Source: an uncultured Prevotellaceae bacterium (lineage in GTDB: Bacteria > Bacteroidota > Bacteroidia > Bacteroidales > Bacteroidaceae). From it: a stretch of 64,000 bases of DNA. The notes under the pieces were generated by a model. The model was given only the letters and a program-made list of their open reading frames with translations. It did no database searches and was not told the DNA's origin. The stretch covers positions 1 through 64,000 of the forward strand of contig CACZIT010000009.1 in the NCBI GenBank assembly GCA_902781315.1, given 5' to 3'. Position 1 is the first letter of the stretch; each line of letters begins with the position of its first letter. The position numbers and the translations under genes were made by a program. Shown piece after piece: positions 55,887 through 63,517 of this stretch.

Positions 55887-58745
55887 ATGAAACATTTATG
55901 CACAACAATCCTCCTCTCGGCCGGCCTGCTTCTCGTGTCAGCGCCCCTCATGGCAAATGGTTCCTGGCAGCATGCTGTTGTGAACTATTCGAGGCAGCAA
56001 TATCGGTCGGGCAACCAAAACTGGCAGATCGTCCAGAATCATGAAGGCTGGATGTACTTTGCCAATAACAAAGGCTTGCTGGAGTTCGACGGGGCGAACT
56101 GGAAAACCTACAGCTTGCCTGGCAATGCAAAGGTCAGGTCGGTCTATGCAGCTCGCGACGGCATCTATGTTGGTGCCCTTGGCCAGTTTGGCCGGTTTGT
56201 GCGTAATGAAAAGGGGCGTATGGTCTACGAGCGGCTCTCGGAGTCAGTAGAGAAAATCGGTCAGTTGAATGTATGGAACATTCATCGATTAGGGAATAAT
56301 ACTTATTTCCAATGCGACACAGCTATCTACATCAACAACACCCGTAGTCGTATCCACGACCCACATGGGTTGAGTTATTCAGCTGTGGTCTACAACCGTC
56401 TTTACGTCACAACTGCCACAGGCGTCTATGTGCTCATGGGGAAGAAGTTTGCCCCGCTGCACGGCATCGACATTCAGCAGACGTCGCCCATCGTGGCTCT
56501 GCTTCCCTATGAAGGCAAACTCCTGCTGGTGAGTAGTGAGCGCGGACTGTTCCTCTACGACAACAACCGCCTCTCACCTCTCCTCTCTCCTCTCTCCACT
56601 CTCCACTCTCAACTCACCTGTGCGGCCATCAGCGATCATCTGCTGGCGCTGGGCACCATTCACGATGGCGTGTTCCTGCTTGACTTGGCGACAGGTGTTG
56701 CCGAACAAATCACGATGGACAACGGCTTGCAGAGCCGAATGGTGCTTTCTGCAGCCTTCGACAGCGAGCACAACCTCTGGCTGGGACTCGACAACGGTAT
56801 CGACTGCGTGCCCCTCGACTCTCCACTTCGCTTTCTCAATAGCCGGCAGTCGCCCGTGGGAAGCGGCAACTGTAGCATGCGATATCGCGGAAAGCTCTAT
56901 TTGGGTAGCAATCAGGGACTTTATGAGATGGCGTCGGGCGACATCCGCTTTATTGAAGGCACGGGTAGCCAGGTGTTGTGCATCGACACCATCGACGGAA
57001 AGCTATTTTGTGGCGGCAGGCACTTCTTCCTGATGATCGATGGCGATCGCATCACGCGTTATCATCAAAGAGGTGTATGGGGTGTGCGCTCACTTGGCTA
57101 TCGCGACGATGTGCTCCTTGTCTCAACCTATTGGGGCTTGCAGCTCATGCGCCGACAAGGGGGACGATGGGAGATGGCCGAGCGAGTGAAAGGTGCAGAC
57201 CTGTCGGCCAAGACGTTCTATGTGGAGGATGGCTCGGGTGCCGTATGGGTAGCCAACAAGGAGAAGGGCCTCTTCCGTCTCGTGTTGAGTGCCGATCTGA
57301 GCAAGGTCATTTCGCAGCGGTGCTACAACTCCGCGCAGTTGCCCAAGGGCGATAACGTTTGCATAGCAAAGGTGAACGGTGAAACGGTTGTGGCAAGCAG
57401 AAGCGGACTGTTTCGCTACGACTCCACCAACGACCGCCTGGAGCCTTTCCCCAAGCTGGAGGACCAGCTGGAAGGACACGTCGCCTACACGTATATCCGC
57501 CAGGACTCGAAGGGCCGGCTGTGGTATGTCTCCGATGGAACTCTGCACGTGGTGACAGGAAAGGACAACAATGGCTACCTGAACGATTACCTGATGGAGG
57601 ACTTCGAGAACATCAGCTTCAACGACAACGGACAAGAGGCCATCATTGGTACTGAGGACGGTTTTGCCATGCTGCAGGTTGTCGGAGGGGCTCAGGGAAC
57701 TCACGACGTCTCCCGTATCTCTCTGCCTGCATCCCAAGGCGCCTCTGGCGAGTTGCATGTGCGTCCTTACATCAGGAATATCTATATTGGCAACTATGCC
57801 GACACATTGTTCTATGGTTGCAAGCAGCCTGCGAAGATTGCCTGGCGCAACAACTCCTTGCGACTGGAGTATAGCACCAATAACTACGACCCGTCGAAAA
57901 CCGTACAATATAGCTACTGGCTGGAAGGCTCGGCTGAAGACAAGTGGAGTCCGTACACTCGCCGCCGCATCAAGGAGTACACCAACTTGCACGAAGGCTC
58001 CTACACCTTCCATCTGCGAGTCATCATGACAGGCTGTCAGAAACCTGTGGAGACGTCGTTCAGTTTTGTCATCCTGCCTCCGTGGTATCGAACGTGGTGG
58101 GCCTATACGCTCTACGTCTTGTTGATGATGGCTTCTGCCTATGTAGCCTATCGATATGCACAGAAGAGTAGGCAGCGGCTGGTTGCCAAGAAAAACGAGC
58201 AGCTGCAGGAGAAGGAAGAGGAGATTCAGGAGAAGGTGGAAGAGATTGAGACGCTGCGCGAGGAGAAACTGGAGCTTGAGTTGCGGGCACGTCAGGACGA
58301 ATTGGTACGCTCGCGAATGAACATCGTGCGCAAAAATGAGATGCTGCAGGAAATCAAGAAGACGGCGGTGAGCCTGAATAACGCATTGCCCACTGGAGCC
58401 GAGGTGCGGAAATCGGAGTTGCTCAGCACCATCAAGCGCCGTGTAACGCGACTCATCGGGCAGATTGATACGAACATCGAACACGACGACGACTTGGAAG
58501 CTTTCAAGAACTCGTTCGACATTGTGCACCACCGATTCCTGCAGTTGCTCGACGAACGCTATCCCTCGCTGACGCACAAGGAGAAGATGCTCTGTGCCTA
58601 CATTCGCATGAACCTATTGTCGAAGGAAATAGCCCCGCTGCTGAACATTTCCACACGAGGCGTGGAAATCAGCCGATACCGCATCCGCCAGAAGCTCTGC
58701 CTCGACACGAAGGACAGCCTCACCGACTTCCTGCAGCACCTGTAG
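55887..58745 (+). CDS. Propeller/Y_Y_Y sensor with LuxR-type HTH, PUL 2 regulator
   Basis: A 952-residue membrane regulator. The signal peptide (about 1-24) leads into a periplasmic beta-propeller (about 30-620) of the two-component-regulator type (NWQIVQNHEGWMYFANNKGLLEFDGANWKTY and later blades), a Y_Y_Y domain (about 645-715, NDSLRLEYSTNNYDP-like), a membrane helix (about 738-758, WAYTLYVLLMMASAYVAYRYA), a charged coiled coil (about 765-820) and a LuxR/GerE-like HTH (about 895-950, LTHKEKMLCAYIRMNLLSKE, NISTRGVEISRYRIR). Unlike hybrid two-component systems there is no kinase or receiver domain, so signal passes directly to DNA. It is divergent from the PUL 2 susC and probably controls it. 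An in-frame 7-nt-period tract (56571-56619) encodes residues about 229-244. The mRNA is likely leaderless. Confidence 0.88.
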   Translation: MKHLCTTILLSAGLLLVSAPLMANGSWQHAVVNYSRQQYRSGNQNWQIVQNHEGWMYFANNKGLLEFDGANWKTYSLPGNAKVRSVYAARDGIYVGALGQFGRFVRNEKGRMVYERLSESVEKIGQLNVWNIHRLGNNTYFQCDTAIYINNTRSRIHDPHGLSYSAVVYNRLYVTTATGVYVLMGKKFAPLHGIDIQQTSPIVALLPYEGKLLLVSSERGLFLYDNNRLSPLLSPLSTLHSQLTCAAISDHLLALGTIHDGVFLLDLATGVAEQITMDNGLQSRMVLSAAFDSEHNLWLGLDNGIDCVPLDSPLRFLNSRQSPVGSGNCSMRYRGKLYLGSNQGLYEMASGDIRFIEGTGSQVLCIDTIDGKLFCGGRHFFLMIDGDRITRYHQRGVWGVRSLGYRDDVLLVSTYWGLQLMRRQGGRWEMAERVKGADLSAKTFYVEDGSGAVWVANKEKGLFRLVLSADLSKVISQRCYNSAQLPKGDNVCIAKVNGETVVASRSGLFRYDSTNDRLEPFPKLEDQLEGHVAYTYIRQDSKGRLWYVSDGTLHVVTGKDNNGYLNDYLMEDFENISFNDNGQEAIIGTEDGFAMLQVVGGAQGTHDVSRISLPASQGASGELHVRPYIRNIYIGNYADTLFYGCKQPAKIAWRNNSLRLEYSTNNYDPSKTVQYSYWLEGSAEDKWSPYTRRRIKEYTNLHEGSYTFHLRVIMTGCQKPVETSFSFVILPPWYRTWWAYTLYVLLMMASAYVAYRYAQKSRQRLVAKKNEQLQEKEEEIQEKVEEIETLREEKLELELRARQDELVRSRMNIVRKNEMLQEIKKTAVSLNNALPTGAEVRKSELLSTIKRRVTRLIGQIDTNIEHDDDLEAFKNSFDIVHHRFLQLLDERYPSLTHKEKMLCAYIRMNLLSKEIAPLLNISTRGVEISRYRIRQKLCLDTKDSLTDFLQHL
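56571..56619. repeat. In-gene 7-nt-period tract in the PUL 2 sensor
   Basis: Seven units in register: CTCTCAC, CTCTCCT, CTCTCCT, CTCTCCA, CTCTCCA, CTCTCAA, CTCACCT, encoding LSPLLSPLSTLHSQLT. It falls between propeller blades. Confidence 0.85.
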
Positions 58746-58757
58746 CACACAAAACGC

Positions 58758-58795
58758 AAAGACTCCTGCAAACCTTGCGGCTTGCAGGAGTCTTT
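58758..58795. terminator. Bidirectional terminator between sensor gene and tRNA
   Basis: AAAGACTCCTGCAA (58758-58771) pairs perfectly with TTGCAGGAGTCTTT (58782-58795) across a 10-nt loop. T-rich sequence follows on both strands, so it serves the sensor gene and the tRNA. Confidence 0.9.
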
Positions 58796-58800
58796 ACTTT

Positions 58801-58877
58801 TGGTAGCGGGAGAGGGACCCGAACCCTCGACCTCCGGATTATGAATCCGACGCTCTAACCAACTGAGCTATCCCGCC
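58801..58877 (-). tRNA. tRNA-Met (anticodon CAT)
   Basis: The minus strand folds as a full cloverleaf: acceptor GGCGGGA/TCCCGCT (G-U at the top), D arm GCTCAGTTGGTTAGAGC, anticodon stem CGGATT...AATCCG-type with anticodon CAT at 58841-58843, T arm GAGGGTTCGGGTCCCTC and encoded CCA (58801-58803). A G-U pair at 1-72 and GGC start fit elongator methionine tRNA. A CAT anticodon could also be lysidine-modified tRNA-Ile; the D-arm and GGC start favour Met. Confidence 0.9.
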
Positions 58878-59078
58878 TCCATGTAACGTTTCACCTATGC
58901 ACTCGAAAAATCGGGCTGTCGGAGACACTCGTTCTCGAAATGCGGTGCAAAGGTAATATTAAATTTTTAATTCACCAAAATTTTCGCAACTTTTTCTTCG
59001 TAATTCGAAAAATTTTACTATATTTGCACCGTAAGAACGACATAATCTGACAAAATCAACCTACAAATACCGTTTCTT

Positions 59079-59477
59079 ATGAAGAAAGAAAGACTGGAAT
59101 TGGAATATGAGTTGAAGTCGAACTCGCCGGCGATTATCTGGCAACTCATGAGCACTGCGGCAGGTCTGGCACGCTGGATTGCCGACGAGGTGCAGATGGA
59201 TGGTAACTCTGTCACACTGGCCTGGGGAAACCCGCTCATGCACTATGACTCGCGCAAGCTCGAGATCCTGGAAATGGTGAAGCAGAGCCATTTGCGCATG
59301 CGTTGGATTGACGAGGACGACAGCGAGGCTTTCCTGGAGATGCGAATGCTGAAGAGCGACCTTACGGGCGACTATGTGCTCCACGTCGTCGACTATGCAG
59401 CACCTGAGGACATTCAGTTGCTGCACGACATCTGGGACGACAATCTGGAGCGCCTGCATCATTCCAGCGGGCTCTGA
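59079..59477 (+). CDS. START-like domain protein (Bacteroidetes AHSA1-related)
   Basis: A 132-residue cytoplasmic protein with the START/AHSA1-like pattern: LEYELKSNSPAIIWQLMSTA at the N-terminus, GLARWIADEVQMDG, WGNP, and a C-terminal amphipathic helix (DIQLLHDIWDDNLERLHH). This matches small START-like proteins conserved in Bacteroidetes, whose function is unknown; a hydrophobic ligand pocket is expected. The promoter -7 box TATATTTGC is at 59019-59027 with a leader of about 45 nt. The upstream neighbour is the convergent tRNA; downstream is a 700-bp gene-free gap before the lptF-type gene. Confidence 0.85.
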   Translation: MKKERLELEYELKSNSPAIIWQLMSTAAGLARWIADEVQMDGNSVTLAWGNPLMHYDSRKLEILEMVKQSHLRMRWIDEDDSEAFLEMRMLKSDLTGDYVLHVVDYAAPEDIQLLHDIWDDNLERLHHSSGL

Positions 59478-59736
59478 GAACTTTCGCACGGGCACGCTTG
59501 CACCTTGTTTTAATGGCGTGAGCAGCGTCGGTCCCTTCTTCTCGATGCGTCATCCGCTGGTGCTGATATGTTTTGAAGTGTTAAAACAGAACTGGTTGTT
59601 AACAATTCGTTTTAACACAGCGAGGGCTCATCGGCCCTTTTCTTTTCTATCTTCCTTGCTTTTTCGTGGAAAAACGTACTGTCTGTAAGTCGTTGACTGT
59701 CAGATGGTTTCAAAAGGGCTGTCTTTTCGTTCGTGT

Positions 59737-59860
59737 AAACCTATGGTTTAGTCCCGCTAAAGCATAGGTTTCTGTGCTCTAAAGCATAGGTTTACATCGT
59801 CCAAAGCATAGGTCTGTAGCAACTAAACGCATGCTCTGTGAAACCCGGAGCATAGGTTTT
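59737..59860. repeat. 22-bp-period dyad array C
   Basis: Units are centred every 22 bp from 59743: AAACCTATGGTTT (perfect palindrome), TAAAGCATAGGTTTC, TAAAGCATAGGTTTA, CCAAAGCATAGGTCT, a decayed unit with GCATGC, and GGAGCATAGGTTTT. AGCATAGG starts at 59761, 59783, 59805 and 59849, exact multiples of 22. Confidence 0.85.
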
Positions 59861-60085
59861 GCTGCCGCTGCTGTCGCGCGGCTGTTTCGGGGAGGGTAGG
59901 GAAGTGGCGGGAATTGTCAGGAAATAGTCAGGAATTGCACATTTTCCTTTGTTTGTGCAAGATGGTTGTGTTCTTGCGGAAATGTTAAAATCGAGAGTTG
60001 ATTCGTGTTTCTTGACGTTTTAGTTGCTTATTTTCAATTAAAACATCCTGCCTTGAAGTCTTGCGTAAAAAACTTTCGTTTTTGC

Positions 60086-60117
60086 TTTGCTTTTCGCTCA
60101 CTTATTTGTACCTTTGC
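60086..60117 (+). promoter_or_regulatory. Promoter of the LptF/LptG-type gene
   Basis: TTTG (60086-60089), 19 nt, TACCTTTGC (60109-60117). The spacer reads CTTTTCGCTCACTTATTTG, nearly identical to the GH127 promoter at 27600-27632. Confidence 0.8.
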
Positions 60118-60178
60118 AGCCGATTACGTGCGTGGGCGCAGGCCCGTGCCTCATTTTTTTCAGCGTAGAGACACAGGA

Positions 60179-62080
60179 ATGTTCAGAATAAAGAAACTCG
60201 ATACCTTCATGATTCGGCAGTTCATGCTGCTGTTCGTAGGTACGTTTGTCGTCAGCCAGTTTGTGCTGATGATGCAGTTCCTATGGCGCTACGTCGACGA
60301 GCTCATCGGTAAGGGCATCTCGATGGAGGTCATGGCGAAGTTCTTCTGGTACATGGGTCTGATGCTCGTGCCCCAGGCGTTGCCGCTGGCCCTGCTGCTG
60401 TCGTCGCTCATCACGTTCGGCAACCTCGGCGAGAGCAGCGAGCTCACCGCCATCAAGGCCGCCGGCATCTCGCTCATGCAGACCATGCGCTCGCTCATCG
60501 TCGTGGCCGTCATCATCACGTTCGGATCGTTCTACTTCCAGAACTACGTGGGCCCCGACGCCAACGTGAAGATGCGCCAGCTGCTGCTCTCGATGAAGCA
60601 GAAGAGCCCCGAACTGGAGATTCCCGAGGGCATCTTCTACGACGGCATCCCTGGCAGCAACATCTACGTGCAGCAGAAGGACATGGAGACGGGCCATCTG
60701 TACGGCATCATGATCTACCGCATGACGGGCAGCTACGAGGACCAGCAGATTATCCTGGCCGACTCGGGCATGCTGCAGTCTACGGCCGACAAGCAGCACC
60801 TGCTGCTGTCGCTCTGGAGCGGCGAGTGGTTCGAGAACATGCAGTCCCAGCAGTTCGGAGGCTCGGCGTCGGTGCCCTATCAGCGCCAGACGTTCACCAC
60901 GAAGCGGCTCGTGCTCGACTACGACGGCGACTTCAACGTGGCCGATGCCTCGCTCTTCTCGAACGACGCCCGCGGCAAGGGACTGGAGCAGATTCTCTAC
61001 GACAAGGACTCGCTCAACCACGTCTACGACAGCATAGGCCGGCAGTTCTACGACGCTGCGCAGAAACGCTACTACTACTCGCTGCCGCTCTCGCGCAGCG
61101 ACTCCACGGCAGCCGTGAAGCGCGCCGAGGCCAAGACAATGAATATCGACACGCTGCTCAACCGCCTGAGCGACGACCAGCGCTCGCGCGCCGTCAGCAT
61201 GGCTATGAACACCGTGCAGTCGGAACTCAGCGAACTCGACTTCCAGAGCATGATCTCGGAAGACGGCGACCGCATCCTGCGCGGCCACGACATCGAGGCC
61301 ATCAATAAGTTCACGCTCGCCCTCTCCTGCCTCATCTTCTTTTTCATCGGCGCACCCCTCGGTGCCATCATCCGCAAGGGCGGACTGGGCATTCCCGTGA
61401 TTATATCGGTCATCGTCTACATCATCTTCTACATCCTCGACAACACCGGCTACCGCATGGCGCGCATCGGCGTGTGGACCGTCTGGTTCGGCAAGGGCCT
61501 GGCGCCCGCCGTGCTCATACCCGTGGCAGCCTTCTTCACCTATAAGGCCAACAACGACTCTGTGGTGTTCAATATGGATGCCTACCGCACGTTCTTCCGA
61601 CGGCTGCTCGGACTGCGCCAGAAGCGCCACGTCTTCGGCAAGGAGGTCATCATCAGCGACCCCGACTACCAGGCCGACGCCACGGTTCTCAACCGCATCA
61701 GCCAGGAGGTGGCCTCCTACGCCCGCGACCACAGCCTCCTGCGCATGCCCAACCCCGTGAAGGTGTTTTTCCGCTACGAGCCCGACCACGAGATAGAGCG
61801 TATCAGCGACGAGATGGAGGCTGTCATCGACGACCTTTCGAACACGCGCGACAAGTTCGTGCTCACCGAACTCAACCACTACCCCGTGGTGTCGGTGAAG
61901 GCCCATACGCGGCCCTTCGAGCGCCGTTGGATGAACATCGTGGCAGCCATCGTGGTGCCTGTAGGCCTGTTCCTCTACTTCCGCATGTGGAAGTTCCGCC
62001 TGCGCCTGCATCACGACCTGCGCGTCATCGGCGAGACCAACCGCAAAATCGTCGACCGCATCGCCGAAATGAATGTCTGA
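60179..62080 (+). CDS. LptF/LptG-family lipopolysaccharide export permease
   Basis: Taken from ATG 60179 (MFRIKKLDTFMIRQFMLLFVG), the usual YjgP/YjgQ start; 633 residues. Three N-terminal membrane helices (about 15-110) are followed by a periplasmic beta-jellyroll-like domain (about 125-400), then three more helices (about 380-490, NKFTLALSCLIFFFIGAPLG and onward) as in LptF/LptG. A C-terminal cytoplasmic extension of about 140 residues ends with another membrane helix (IVAAIVVPVGLFLYFRMW), which E. coli homologues lack. It works with LptB and a partner permease to extract LPS from the inner membrane. The promoter is at 60086-60117. Whether it is LptF or LptG cannot be settled here. Confidence 0.9.
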   Translation: MFRIKKLDTFMIRQFMLLFVGTFVVSQFVLMMQFLWRYVDELIGKGISMEVMAKFFWYMGLMLVPQALPLALLLSSLITFGNLGESSELTAIKAAGISLMQTMRSLIVVAVIITFGSFYFQNYVGPDANVKMRQLLLSMKQKSPELEIPEGIFYDGIPGSNIYVQQKDMETGHLYGIMIYRMTGSYEDQQIILADSGMLQSTADKQHLLLSLWSGEWFENMQSQQFGGSASVPYQRQTFTTKRLVLDYDGDFNVADASLFSNDARGKGLEQILYDKDSLNHVYDSIGRQFYDAAQKRYYYSLPLSRSDSTAAVKRAEAKTMNIDTLLNRLSDDQRSRAVSMAMNTVQSELSELDFQSMISEDGDRILRGHDIEAINKFTLALSCLIFFFIGAPLGAIIRKGGLGIPVIISVIVYIIFYILDNTGYRMARIGVWTVWFGKGLAPAVLIPVAAFFTYKANNDSVVFNMDAYRTFFRRLLGLRQKRHVFGKEVIISDPDYQADATVLNRISQEVASYARDHSLLRMPNPVKVFFRYEPDHEIERISDEMEAVIDDLSNTRDKFVLTELNHYPVVSVKAHTRPFERRWMNIVAAIVVPVGLFLYFRMWKFRLRLHHDLRVIGETNRKIVDRIAEMNV

Positions 62081-62168
62081 TGAATGAGGCTACCATTATC
62101 GTGCGCGTACATTCAGAAATTAAAAAAAGATAATAAGCACCCCTGCAACGAATAACAATAGAACAGCA

Positions 62169-63374
62169 ATGGCAAAACTTGCAGAAAGACTTAACAGGTT
62201 GGCAACCTCTGCCACACTGGCGATGTCGCAGAAAAGTGCCGAGATGAAGGCACAGGGCATCGATGTGATTAACCTCAGCGTGGGTGAGCCCGACTTCAAT
62301 ACGCCCGACGGCATCAAGGCGGCCGCCAAGCAGGCTGTCGACGACAACTGGTCGCGCTATTCGCCCGTGCCGGGCTATGCCGACCTCAGGCAGGCCATCG
62401 TGGCCAAGCTGAAGAACGAGAACCACCTCGACTACTCGGCCGACGAGATATTGGTGTCGAACGGTGCCAAGCAGTGTGTCTGCAATGCCGTTATGGCGCT
62501 GGTCGACGACGGCGAGGAGGTCATCATCCCCACACCCTACTGGGTGAGCTATCCGCAGATGGCCTTGCTGGCAGGAGCCAAACCTGTGCACATCCGCGCC
62601 GGCATCGAGCAGAACTTCAAGATCACGCCCGAGCAACTCGAGGCCGCCATCACCCCGAAGACGCGCATGCTCATCCTCTGCTCGCCCAGCAATCCCACAG
62701 GCAGCGTCTACACCCGCGACGAACTGCAGGCGCTGGCCGAGGTCGTCCTGCGACATGACGACCTCTACGTCTTGGCCGACGAAATCTACGAACACATTAT
62801 TTATATAGGGCACCACGAGAGCATCGCCCAGTTCCCCGGCATGAAGGAGCGCACCATCATCGTCAACGGTGTGTCGAAAGCCTATGCCATGACGGGCTGG
62901 CGCATCGGCTTTATGGCCGCACCGCAGTGGATCGTCAAAGGCTGCAACAAGCTGCAGGGACAGTACACCAGCGGACCGTGCTCCGTCAGCCAGAAGGCTG
63001 CCCAGGCCGCCTACACCCTGCCGCAGGACTGTGTAGAGGAGATGCGCCAGGCCTTCGAGCGTCGCCGCGACCTCATCGTGGAACTGGCCAGCCAGATACC
63101 CGGCCTGGAGGTGAACCGCCCCGACGGAGCCTTCTACCTCTTCCCCAAGTGCAGCAGCTTCTTTGGGAAAACCTGCACCAGCGGCGAAACCTCCGTCACC
63201 ATCAACAACAGCACCGACCTGGCCATGTATCTGCTCACCGAGGCCCATGTCGCCACCGTCGGCGGCGATGCTTTCGGCGACCCCGACTGCTTCAGGATGA
63301 GCTATGCCACGAGCGACGAAAACATCCGAAAAGCACTCCAACGGATTGCTCAGGCACTGGCAAAACTGGCCTAA
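62169..63374 (+). CDS. Aspartate aminotransferase-type PLP enzyme (class I/II)
   Basis: A 401-residue fold-type I aminotransferase of the AspC Ib group. Seen: GEPDFNTPDGIKAA (substrate loop), SNGAKQCVCNA, the PTPYWVSYPQM stretch (Tyr stacking on PLP), CSPSNPTGSVY, LADEIYEHIIY (Asp binding pyridine nitrogen), the Schiff-base lysine in NGVSKAYAMTGWRIG, and RMSYATSDENI with the carboxylate-binding Arg. It would transfer amino groups between aspartate and 2-oxoglutarate in the cytoplasm. It starts 88 bp after the permease gene and may be read through from it. Length and ends match the family. Confidence 0.93.
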   Translation: MAKLAERLNRLATSATLAMSQKSAEMKAQGIDVINLSVGEPDFNTPDGIKAAAKQAVDDNWSRYSPVPGYADLRQAIVAKLKNENHLDYSADEILVSNGAKQCVCNAVMALVDDGEEVIIPTPYWVSYPQMALLAGAKPVHIRAGIEQNFKITPEQLEAAITPKTRMLILCSPSNPTGSVYTRDELQALAEVVLRHDDLYVLADEIYEHIIYIGHHESIAQFPGMKERTIIVNGVSKAYAMTGWRIGFMAAPQWIVKGCNKLQGQYTSGPCSVSQKAAQAAYTLPQDCVEEMRQAFERRRDLIVELASQIPGLEVNRPDGAFYLFPKCSSFFGKTCTSGETSVTINNSTDLAMYLLTEAHVATVGGDAFGDPDCFRMSYATSDENIRKALQRIAQALAKLA

Positions 63375-63418
63375 AACACAGAAAAATGCATTTTTTGATA
63401 GTTAAAACTTCTTAATCG

Positions 63419-63451
63419 TTGGGATTCTTTCTCATAAATTGTTATCTTTGC
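63419..63451 (+). promoter_or_regulatory. Promoter of the exbB-like gene
   Basis: TTGG (63419-63422), 20 nt, TATCTTTGC (63443-63451), with an AT-rich leader of about 60 nt before ATG 63518. Confidence 0.65.
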
Positions 63452-63517
63452 GTGTTCAAATTTAGATAATTATCAACTTAAACTCTTTTAATAACCAAAA
63501 AAATTAAATTTTAAATT

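Larger units (their letters stand above)
59478..60178. other. 700-bp gene-free region with dyads, 22-bp array and promoter
   Basis: No credible gene. It contains a hairpin of GTGTTAAAAC (59578-59587) facing GTTTTAACAC (59609-59618) with an internal TTGTTAACAA palindrome, then a GAGGGCTCATCGGCCCTTTT terminator-like hairpin (about 59622-59642), array C (59737-59860), unique sequence, and the lptF-type promoter at 60086-60117 with a leader of about 55 nt. Confidence 0.7.

Noticed and set aside
57123..58577. 484-codon antisense frame in the PUL 2 sensor
   Set aside because: It overlaps the propeller, Y_Y_Y and HTH coding region on the other strand and shows no homology by eye.
55887..58745. Hybrid two-component system (HTCS)
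   Set aside because: The propeller and Y_Y_Y regions fit, but histidine kinase, ATPase and receiver domains are absent; the chain goes from membrane helix and coil directly to a LuxR-type HTH.
58801..58877. tRNA-Ile (lysidine, CAT anticodon)
   Set aside because: The GGCGGGA start and D-arm pattern are closer to elongator tRNA-Met; not fully excluded.
59374..59688. 104-codon frame overlapping the end of the START-like gene
   Set aside because: It overlaps a well-supported gene in another frame and runs into hairpin sequence; no homology is seen.
59737..59860. CRISPR or attachment-site array in the gap before the lptF-type gene
   Set aside because: The fixed 22-bp period with decayed units and no integrase or cas gene does not fit either.
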